The position numbers and the translations under genes are program-made. A DNA stretch of 64,000 bases from Didymodactylos carnosus. Lineage: Eukaryota > Rotifera > Eurotatoria > Philodinida > Philodinidae. Every line of letters begins with the position of its first letter. Positions within the stretch are counted from its first letter, which is position 1. The DNA is taken from contig CAJNOQ010000007.1 in assembly GCA_905250885.1 (NCBI GenBank), positions 1-64,000 of the forward strand, in the 5' to 3' direction. The notes under the pieces are model-generated. The model worked only from the letters and a program-made list of their open reading frames with translations, did no database searches and was not told the origin of the DNA. Shown here one piece after another: positions 14,589 to 26,900 of the stretch.

Positions 14589-17500
14589 ATCGTACTCAAT
14601 TACAGACAATGCCAAATAAAGATTTTGCCGATTTAGTTATGTTACCACGGGAATGGCGTCGAGGTGATGATATTCTATTGTGGCCAAAAAATCATGATTA
14701 TTATAATTTACAATGGTTAGAAAATTTATGGAAATATATTAATGAAAAATTACCCAATGATTTATCAATGTTAGAAAATACAAATATTCTCTATGTATTA
14801 CCTTCTACAAATTCAACTGTTACATCTTCTACTACTACACAACAACGTGGTACAATTACATTATATAAATTATCTAAAAATATTGGTCTTATTCAAATGT
14901 TAGCATCACCAACAAAAGATGATCTTAGTTTACAAAAAATATTAGGAAAATTAAACTTTCATTGTATTGATGCATTTCCCGATATTGTACGACGACATTC
15001 ATGTCTACATACCTATGTACCAACATTAACATGTCAAGGTATATCTTATTAAATTAAATTTTAATAATATATCTTTATTTTTTATTTTATTTTTAGGTTT
15101 ATTACAAATCTTACGTTATCGTTTACGTCATACAACACAATTAAAAATTGTTCAAGAATTTAATACACTTCTTAGCGATTCTGATATAAAATTATTTCGT
15201 CAATATATTTCGAGAATATCATCATTAGATTTAGATGAACAAAATATTCAATGTATTAAACAATTACCAATATTTGATAATGCTTATAATGAAACAGATT
15301 CATTAAAATATATTTCATTAACAAATGTTTTATATATTTATGAAAGTGGACCAAAATTACCTTTAGATTTACAACCAAAATCATGTATACATGTAACAGA
15401 CAGTGATTCGAGAATATTATTAGATAAATTAGGATATGTTATACATGATTTTACACATGTGGCAAGATATATAATAACAACAATTGCTGCAGGCAATGCA
15501 CAGAAACAAGAAACAACAACATCAAAAATATCGACAGATTATGTAAAAATGACAACATTAGGTATAAAAAATAAAAAAAGAACATTTACTTTTTCCTATG
15601 TGTTAATAAATAAACAAAATAAGATAAAGATAAGAGATTAGAGCTTTTTGTCGCATTACAACGAAATAAGAGAGAGAATTTATATGATTTTGTTGTCACT
15701 GACCGTCATCCTTCTTCTTTCACTACTAAGCTACAATTTTCATTTATAATTCGTTTCTTTGTGTCAATTAGTGATAGGAGTTTTTCTACAATTACTAACC
15801 ACTACAGATTTTTGAAAGAAATTAGGAGCATAGTATGAGTAACGAGAGATATATTATTTCATCGAAGAGACTTTTGAAGAACAAATGCAAAAAATTTTTA
15901 TCAACTAACATCTCCAGTTGATACTATCTATTCTGTCGTAACTTAACTCTATAACCATAGAGTAAACATTTGAATTTTAACTGAGAAACATTTTTTTTTG
16001 CTGTTAAAAGTACAAATTCTATACACATCATCCTTTTGTTAATTGCTGAGCATAGTTTAGCATTTATATCGAGACGTTCATGACTACTCACGAGAGAGAA
16101 AAATTTTAAAGATTTTTTAAATTGGTTTTATTGTAGTAAATGGAACACTTCCATTTATTCTCCTTTTCATTAAAAAACGATCTATTTTCAGAAATATCTC
16201 ATAAATCTGGAATCTTTAAGCTTTTTGTTGAAAATTATCGACTAGAACATATGCTCTTTGTGTTATCTATGTGTCTATCTAAATGAGGAATCGTAGATGA
16301 GTCGATTTCAATCCCATTAACTTCAATTATATCTGTCCTTTTTTCATTGCGGTCTATGAAACTGTTTGTCTCTACACTCTTCATTGTTGAGTGACATTAT
16401 GTGTGATCTATGTGAGAAAATGAAGAGAATTCGGAAATTTACTTGATTCTGCATATTATACTCGAACTAATTCAGTTCAACTATTATCGTCTGATGAATT
16501 ATCTCGATCACAAGTTGGAGATAAATGAACATCAGATTTTTTTTTTGTTCTATAGTCGATGGAAAACGTAATTAATAACGTATATTGTTTTTTGTCTAGG
16601 TAAATGGTTATTAGCTCATTGTGCCTCGTTGATATTAACCGATGTTTTATGTCAAGAAACATTGTCATCGTGTAAATTGTTTTTAAATAAAAAACAAGAA
16701 CTTTGTTCATGTTCACAATTAATTGATCCCTATTTTAAAGAAAAATATTTACCACTATTTGACGTTCGTCTATTACCGTGTCAAGAATTACTCGATAATG
16801 ATAAATATTTATCACTTTTAAGACATTTAAAACTACGTACATGTTATGATTTAAAATGTGATGAACTCATTGATATATGTGAACACCAAAAAGATCAAAA
16901 TAAACAACATAATCGAGCATTATTAGCCGATTTTATCTTGGAATTACTTATTCATAATCCAAAATTATTAGAAGATTATTCACAAGCTAAACGAATTGTA
17001 CTTAAACAATATTTAAATATTACACCATGGGTACCAGTTCAAGTAGAACGACCACAACAATATCCACAAACATTAACGTGGCAAGGTAAAAAATGACACA
17101 TATTTGTATAATTCAACATTTTTTAATAAGAAGAAAAACTTCAAAATTATATAGGTATCTAAGAAAATATGTTACATATTGTTTTATTTTCTAGGTTCAG
17201 TCGATCCACGTCGTTTATATGTGACACCACGTGATTGTACAGATAAATCTTATTCGTATGTGATTGGTAGTGTCTGTTTAATATCATCATTAGACATTCC
17301 ATTAGAACATCGTGGTAAAATTGATTTACGAGAAATTAAAATTGATTTATTAGTTAAACATTTAAAAATAGTAATACAATGTTTTATGAAATGTACACCG
17401 ACTGAACATAAAAATGAATATTCAGAATATTCAAATATATGTAAAAAACTCTATGAATCATTATCACATTTTGATATGATTGAAATATCAAAAGAAATGA

Positions 17501-20500
17501 AAATTCATGATATAAAGTACGTATAGAAGATTCATTTCATATTATCAATGATTAAAACATGTCTTATTTTTATTTTAGTGAATGGATTTGGAATGGTCAA
17601 ACATTTTCATCTCCTTCTCAAATTTATCTTATTGAAAAAACCCATGTATTAGCACCCTATGTTCAAATTGTACCCTATGATTTTTATTCTTTTACAAAAT
17701 TTTTTGAACGTGTTGGTGTTAAATTTAAAGCTGATTCATCAAAAATTGAAGATATTTTACGTACACAACAAGGTGATGATCATTTTTATAAATGGATTCG
17801 TGATACATACACTGATCGACGATTACTACAATTAGTAAATGATGTTGAAATGAAACAACAACAGACAAATAGTACAAAAACAACAAAAGCATCAACATCC
17901 AAAGATGAACAAACAAGAATTACATTTTCATCAACATTAGATAATTCAGATGATAAATATTATCTCTATTTACCAGGTAAATTGTTTAGATTAAATAATA
18001 TGAAAGAGAATGAAGTTAACGAGAATATTGCACATAATTAAAGCAAGAAGAATATAAGATCAGTAATGATCGAATTTTATTTCAAATGATGTTTTTGTAA
18101 AAAAAAAAAACTTTAACTCATTGAGACTTGCATTACTACTGTAATATCATCTACTTGGTATTTTGTGAAAACTTCCAAGAACATGTCTGATTTCCGAAGG
18201 ATAAAGTTGAGGCAGTTTAAAATCCCATTTTGTTTACAATATCTTAAAAATGTGTTTACCATTCTATATATTCTTATTAGGTGTACGAAGTTTACCTGAA
18301 AGTTTTCACAAGTTTCAAAAGTTTTTTTGCTTCACAGAAACAACGCTGACAAGCTTTTTCATATAAGATGGTTAGAGTGTAGGTACGTTCGTATACGAGT
18401 CTCACTGATAACTATGAAGAAGTAGTCGAAAGTTGTAGAATGAACAAAATATAGTGCAGAAAATTCTTTTTTCTTTTTTTTTGTATATTGTTTGAAAGAA
18501 AAATAACACAATTGAGCTTGGTGTACTCATTTGGAAGAAAGACGATGAGTACTTCACTCCGCTTTTCATTTATCGTTGAAGAGTATTGAGAGGACTTCAG
18601 AAGATTTCATAGTTTCGAGCAGCTTGAACATATTTTCGAATGTGATGATTCATCCATTTACGAGTTATCAAACCACAGCTCTGAGCAGAACTTATAAAAA
18701 CAGTAGAATGGTGAAAAATATACAGAACAATAAGTGCCTATAGAATGATTTCTAAAGTGATTTATTTCTTCATTTTAAAACTAGTTTTTATTACAAAAAA
18801 CTTTTGAATTCAGTGTAACAACCATATATTCGTTTGGATCAACTCTCTCTTGCTGATTAAACTAATACCGTATTTTTATAATTCTTTGGTGTACATAGGT
18901 GAACGTAATAATCTTACAAAATATGTGTTTGAAACGTATATCTTCCGGTCTCAATGAGTTAAAACAGTCTTAAATATGTTCATTCAAAATTTTAGTCTTT
19001 ATATAGTGACATAACTTCCTAAATTGTCTGTTTAAACTATTATTGACAGAATCACATCATTCTGATATGTTTTATGTCTATGTAGGTAGATATATATTTT
19101 AATTTTTCTATTGTTTAGATATATTTAATAAACAATTACAACAAAACAATGTTAAAGAAACATTGGTTCAAGCTCTCACAACTATTATTAAAGAGAAAAA
19201 AATTCAATTATTATCTGAAGAAGATTATTTCATTCGAAAAATGTCTGGTTTAGAATATCAAAAGAGTCTTTATGATCATTATCGTATCTACAATGATTTA
19301 TTATTACCCAATTTAAATGTTTTATCAAAAAATATTAAAGATTCTCTTGTATTATTTGCCATCGATCATTCAGATACATTAATGTTAAATATTTTAAAAG
19401 AACATTGTTGTATACCATGTACACCTAATGGTCGTACATTAAGAAAACCATCAAAATTAATTCATCCACATTGTAAATTAGCTCAATTATATTCAGATAT
19501 TGATGGACTATTTCCATATGGTGGACAAGATTCATATTTAAGAGATGATAGATTAAATGTATTAAAATTATTAGGTAAAATATCATTTTTAATTCTTTTT
19601 TTAATTTATGATAAAAATAAAAAATAAAAATATCTATGAATAAATGTAGTTTAATTTCTGTTATTATTTTAGGTATGAAATGTGATGATAATTTTGTTAC
19701 ATGGCAAGAATTAACTGAACGTTGTGAATCTATTCAACGTATACGTGATTATGATTTAGCTTATGAACGATCAATTGCATTATTAACAATTTTAAATGAT
19801 ATGTTAACAATGTATAATAATGGTGCTCCATCAAATGGTTCGATAAATTCGGGTGATACAACACTCTATGATAAAGAATCTCGTCAACGTGCATCACTTC
19901 AACTACGAGACATATCATTTTTACCAGTTAAAATACGTCCTGTTGAATTACAACATTTAAATTTACAATGGATGGGTGATAAATATATTAATCGTCTATT
20001 AAAACCAAAAGATTTATTATCTCAACATTATGAATTATTAGTTGGTAGTTCATGGCCAATTGTTCAACATTATGATTTATCAAAAATACAAAAAACTGAA
20101 CATATTTTAATAACAAAACAAATTGAACAATTTTTAGGTTTAGATGATACAACAAAAATTGAATTAAGAGATGTACTTAAACAATTAGATGAAATATCAA
20201 AATTATCAGTTATTGGTAGTGGTACAGGAGCAAATTATAATCATCAAACAAGTTCAAAATATATATTAGGTAAGATTAAATTTTATTAATCATATTTATC
20301 TTATATTATTGTTGTTTTTAAATATAGATATGTGTTATAATCTATATGATTATATACAATATTATTGTTTTCCACATTTACAAACTCAACAACAATCTTT
20401 ATCTCATACAAATCATCAACATTTAAGTGAAATTGAATATCGTTCATCGTCAATGTCATCATTACAATTAGAACAATCTATTCGTGATATTCGAGAACAT

Positions 20501-20948
20501 TTTCAACAACGTCGTCTTATCTATTTTCCAGCCGATTTAAATGAGACATCATCATCACCCTATCTCTTTTTATCACTTACACAACTTTTATGGCAATCAC
20601 CAATAAAAAATTCAACAGTAACACCTAATTTAAAACCTTATTATTATCAAGTACCAGTTACATTACATAAACAATATAAACATTTTTATTTGGATTTATT
20701 ACAAATTAAAATACAATTAGAATATAAAGATTTATTAACAATTATGGATTCAATTAAGAAAAAATATCAGACAAAACCATTGGATAAAGATGATTTTACA
20801 TTATTACAAACAATTTATCAACTTATTCTAGACGTTTTTCCTCAAACATCTACATCAAGTTCAACAACACCATTTTATTTACCCAATGTCGATTATGTAT
20901 TACATCAAGGAAATACACTGTACTATTATCCATTTGAACAGCAATTAG
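14589..20948 (+). CDS. SACS: Sacsin gene, first repeat-derived block (exons 2-9)
   Basis: Eight exons encode about 1,265 residues of distal sacsin-repeat sequence. Family-like stretches include GDDILLWPKNHDYYNLQWLE, WIWNGQTFSSPSQIYL, LNILKEHCCIPCTPNGRTLR followed by PSKLIHPHCKLAQLYSDIDG, and GMKCDDNFVTWQELTERCES. The last three match the sacsin pattern 'final value, foundation prescribed', that is, C-I-P-x-x-P-x-G then L-I-x-P then LG-(M/L)-x-W-x-E-L. The block begins in mid-repeat. I looked for, and did not see, the GHKL N-box (N-x-x-D-A) or a D-x-G-x-G loop. Long introns 15562-16599, 17977-19118 and 20949-21973 interrupt it. Confidence 0.8.
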
Positions 20949-23900
20949 GTAAGTACTAATAAATAATAAAGTCTTATTAAGTAATCTAATCTAAAATTAA
21001 AAAAAATAGTTGATTTTTCTTCTTTTTTTTTTGATAAATCGACTATATTTTTACTTTTAAGTTTAAATCTTCTTACCACAAATTGCCAGTAGTCCCACTT
21101 TAAAAATTTGAAGTCATAAGTTAATGTAATACAACAGCCTGAAGGTGAAAAGTCTATTTATCTTCTAATGTTGTTTTTAATAATAATAATATATATATAT
21201 TATTCATCTAATGGTATTTATGTCTTTGATAAACTACCCTAGAATACACGAATTATACAGGTGTGCATTTTCATCTTTCTTTTTTTTTAAACATATTCGA
21301 TTACATGCTAATATTTATTTATTTTTAATTCTTTATCAGTATGTTTTGTGTCAGCATGCATTCTCATAGTAAATATTAACTGTGAATTTCTCTAGGCAAA
21401 AAAAAAAAAACTTGGGGTTTAAAAAAAAAAAACCAAAAAAAAAAAAAAAATATATTAAAAAAAAAAATTTTTTTTTTTTTTTTTTTTTTATAATGAGAAA
21501 AATGAGCTTTTTATTTTGCTCAGTTGTCCATATTCATCTTAGTCTGAAGAAGAAAAAAATAAATCGGTTAATGTCGATTACTAAAGAAGTACAAGGTTAA
21601 ATTTTAATAAAATAATAAGAGATTAGTTTTTTAATCAATATTACTGTTTCGTATCAAGTTATTTGGTTTCATGAATTTTTTTATTCTCTAACAAGAGATA
21701 AACTATATTTTGACTTTTCAATGGTCAATTTTTAACGGATATCAGCAAACAGATCAATTGGTGGTAGTATCACGGTAATAATTTAACTGTATTATGCACA
21801 AAACTATCATCTTATCGATTCTTAAACTAATTATCAACAATAACAACAAAAAACATAGATCTTAAACTATGTCCAACCATTTCATATAGGAGCTATATTA
21901 TAATCCCTAAAAGAGATATTTTCAAAACAGTTATAAATAATCGATATTTCATGTTTTTTTTCTCTTATTCTAGTATCGTCTCCACAAGATGAATATTATG
22001 TTCATCCATCTGTCGATCGTCGTATATGTATGAAAGCATCTGTAAAAGTACGAAAATCACAATCTTCCGCTTCACAGCAACAACAACAACAACAACAACA
22101 TTCTACTCCTCCTCCAGCATCAATGCCTGTTTCGGATCAACAACAATCAAATTCATCATCTCGTTTATTTCCAAAATTATTTGGTAATAAAAAATTAGAA
22201 TCAATTTTAGCTCGTTTAGATGATCCTCATATAAATCCACAATTAGTAGAAAATATGGATGAAACAAATCCAAATATTGTACTCGAATTTCTATTAGAAT
22301 CAAATAAATATACTCAAATAACTAATAATTTATCGGATGATGATATTACAATTATTCTTAAATATTTTAATGATTTTCTTGCAAAAAATTATCAAGGTAT
22401 GTATAAATAAATAAATATTAAATTATTCATTTTTAATTAAATATAATTATTTTCTTATAGGTAATTTTCAAAAGTTACGTGAATTAAAAATTTATAAACC
22501 ATTGTGGGGTTCATCATCATCACCTGAACCTGAACATTCATCATCAAAAACTCATCAACAACAGCAATTATGTTGTTCTCTTGAACAATTTAACTATGTT
22601 TATATTCTTAATGAAGATTGGTCAAATTTAATGCGTCGTTCATTTAAAAAAAATTTTTTTACTGAACAATTTCATGAAAAAAAGAGTGTTTTATTAATGC
22701 AAAAAAAAATTGAACCATTATCTAAAATATTTATTCATTTACGTTTTCATATACCAACAGATATGGATATTTTCTTACAATTATGTTTACCAGGTTTTCG
22801 TAAACTCGATGTTAAATCACAATCAAATTTATTAAAATATTTTTCTGATGATATTGATGAAAAATTGAGTCAACATGATAAAGAACAATGTCGAAAATTA
22901 TTACATGATAAATTAGAAATATATTCTCAAGCAACATCAGAAGATAAACAACAACATTTTACACAAATAAGAACAAGTGTAAGTGTTATTTTATCTAATA
23001 AAATAAGTATTTAATTTTTAATAATTTTTTTGTTTTTGTTTTTATTTCTAGCGTGATCCACCTGAAATTTGTCCTATTACCGAATTATATGATCCACATA
23101 TTAAAAATATTAAATCTATATTATCGATGCATTATTTTCCCGATGAACAATTTCATACACCATCTATGTTAAAATTTTTAAAAGAATGTGGTTTAAGATC
23201 ATATATTCAAATTGATAAATGTAAACAGATAATGGAATCAATTCAAACACATGTTAAAGAGAACGGATGGACATCTGAACAAAGAAAACGTTCTAAATAT
23301 TTGTATGAACATCTCTTAGATAATTGGCAACGATATGATAATTCAATATTAGATATTAAATTTTTAGGTATGTCAGACAGTATCATTTATAATTAACTAC
23401 TAATATGCTGCAAACGAAATTTAAAAATAGTTAAAATATCCACTGAAAATAGAGTTATCTAATGTATGAATTGTCACTATGTAACCCAGATTGAAGAAAA
23501 AAAAGAATTTTTGTCTGGTATATTCCAATGGGATTAAAAATGCAGGTTTTGTCTCATTGTTCACGCTTGAGACGTACAAATTTTTAAAGATTAATTTAAA
23601 TGAATATTATTCTTTCCAACAAGTACTGATAAACAGCTCGTTTCACTTACTTTACGTGAAAAACTGTCACTAATTACCAGTCAACTTTATATTTCTTCTT
23701 TCTCTGAAGTGCAATTCGTAATGATAAGTAAAATGTTCTCATTCATTAACTTCTTGTCTTCTACAGAGTATGACTCTTATCTTAGATTCATTCGTACATC
23801 ATTGTTTTGACTTCTTTTACTAGAACCATATCGAATGATCTTTGAAAATGATGATCTATTACAATTACACGAACAATATACAGCTTCGGATGATGTAAAT

Positions 23901-26900
23901 CAATTAAAATATACTTGTATTAAATTGTCAGATGGTGAATTACTTCAATATTCAAAATTATGTTGGACATCATCGTATTTATTACCAGAATTTGTTCGTC
24001 TCGAACAATATTCTGATTATACAGATCAAACACAACAGATAGATCAAAATTGTCTTGATTTTTTTAAATTAGACAAAAAACCGTCATATGCCCTTGTTAA
24101 AACAAATTTAATTAATTTATGTGAAAAATTTTCATTAAAAAATAATAATCCTCAACAAAAACAAAAGGAGAGGAGGTATGTGTCAGTTTAGATTATCTTC
24201 TATTTTTTCAATGATTCTATAAATTATTTATTTATTATTTTCTTTTTAGTGATTTAAAATCTGGTTCATCTGCTTCACAACATATTATCGATGATATTCT
24301 TATACCCGTATTAAAAGCAATTTATTCATATTTTCAAACAGAAATTAAACTTGAACGACGTTCAGAAATTTATAAAGAATTAGCAAATAAAGAATGTGTT
24401 TATTCTAAAACACGTCGACAATTTTTATATGGAAAATATTTTTGTTTAAATTTACCTGTTCAAGATGAAATACCACCATTTTTATTTTCATTACCCGAAG
24501 AATTTTTAGAATATAAAAGTTTTTTTCAACAAATTGGTACACAACAAGAACCCCATCCAATGTTATATGGTGATATTTTACGAAAATTATCAAAAGTATG
24601 TGATACAGATTATTTAAATTCAAATGAATTATGTAAATCATTAAAAGCTATGGAATGTTTTTTCAAATATTTATCAACAAATTCAACAATAACAGCACAA
24701 TATAAATTATCAGGTGTGTTTTTACTCTTAATCAATTGAATTTTGATCATTATTATGATTAACTATCTTTTTTTTTGTTTCTTTAGGTTTATATTTGGTA
24801 TCAAATGATTTTAAATTAATAAAATCAAATGATATTGTCATTATGGATGATAAAACAAAACTTGACTATATGACAAAATTAGTACACGATAAATTTATGT
24901 TTAATCCAAATGAACGTGTTTTAAAATTAGATCAAACATCATCATCAAATTCAGCAACATCAAAATCTCAAACATCAACAACAGCACTTAAAGATATTAT
25001 TGATAAAATATTTGTTAGTCAACGACCTGTTTTATTTACACAAAAATATGAAGAATCATTTTCGATTACAATACCGGAAGATGAAGAATCACATCGCCAA
25101 CGATTCTTATTCAATTTAGGTAAGTTTATAATTAATCGATTCAATTTAAAAGAGTTTTATATCTTCAATTCATATCAAATATAAACTATTTATCGAAATA
25201 ATTGATGAAAAAATGTTTGATCAAATTCTTTAAATTAAAGAATGTTGTCTATTAGTTTGAGTTTAGTGTAAGATTAACATATTTTAGTTTTATATATTTT
25301 TGTTTTTAGAACGTAAATACAATCAATTATTATCCTCTCGTCATTTACATCGTTGTATGGCACGTGTTATTGCTAATCATGTAGCTCGTCAAACAAATCC
25401 AAAAATAATTTCACTTGATGATGTTGAAAATCTTATTCGACAACGTTTAACATATGTTAAAGTTACATGTGTCGAATATTTAGAAACAAATTTAATATAT
25501 AAAAAAACACAACAAAAAGTTGATCAATCGGTTGATGAAAAAGCTGTCTATCTTGTTGTAGAAGGTGAAGAAAATATTATATTGTATATTTCAATGAAAC
25601 ATACTGAACAACCCTATTTTACATTATGTTTGGCAAGAGCATTAAGTCCATGTTTGGGTTTATCTGAATTACAATTGGATAATAGTGTTATGGCAGCATT
25701 ATTAGCAACAACAATTGGTCAAATGTCAAAATTATTAAATTTAGTTAATGTAGCAACAGATGAAAATATTTTATCAATTTTAAAAATGCAATATATACCA
25801 TCGCCTGGAAATGTTTATGGTGATGATATTGAAGCATTACAACTATTCAGTATTGATCAACATCAAATATTGCCAGGTAGATAAATTTATTCATACATAC
25901 TTTTCTTTATGGTATATATATATATATATAGTCTCTATATTCAATTTAAAATTTAGGTGATTTATGTGTCTATAAATTAAATGATTTATATATTTATTGT
26001 GAAGTTGAACGTATTATCAAAGAATATCCATCTGGTGATTCATCTAAATCATCATTTCGAAAGGATGATACTGATGAATGGTCATGGAAAAAGAATCAAC
26101 AACAAAATTTACCAAATTATACGTTTATATGTAAAATAGATGAAAATAATGGAACACAACGTATTGAACAAGATCAATTTTATGTATTAGAACATTGGTC
26201 ACGAATATTTGATGCTGTTTCAACAACTCCACCAGATGAACGTGAATCATCAAAATTTTCAACAGATAATAAGACCGGTCGAGATTCATCATCAGGTATA
26301 TAGATATATATAAGTTATATATGATAAGAGAAAATAGCCGAATGACGACTAAAAATTCGGCTAATTAGCTTGAGTGCACTTTCATCTTTCTAATTATTAT
26401 GCTTTATTGCTTGAAATTTTGTTTGTAAAAAAACGAAGTATGTGAATTATAACATTGTAGAACAAAAATCTTTGATACTATGGGAATGTAACTACGTATA
26501 AATAGCTTGAGTATGACCGCTTTTAACATCTATAATAAGATTCAAATGTATAAATATGAATGAAATGTTGTACAACGAATAAAATTAACTGTTTAATAAT
26601 GTTAATCATCTGCTTCATTTTTCACTATAGTATTTGATTACAAAAAAGTTTTCAAAATATATTGAATGTTAGTTTGAATGTGTTTGATTTTTATTAAACT
26701 AGACGAATGAAATTGCATAATGCCTTTATTTATAATTCTTCTTTGTTTATAACACATTTTTGTCGTCATTCGGCTAGTAAATAATTTAAAATAATATTGT
26801 CGTTTTAACCCATTGTGTGTGACTATTTTTCTAGGTGCATCTAAACATGATCGTGATGCGACCGGTGGTGATGGAAATCCTAACATGCATAATTCACATT

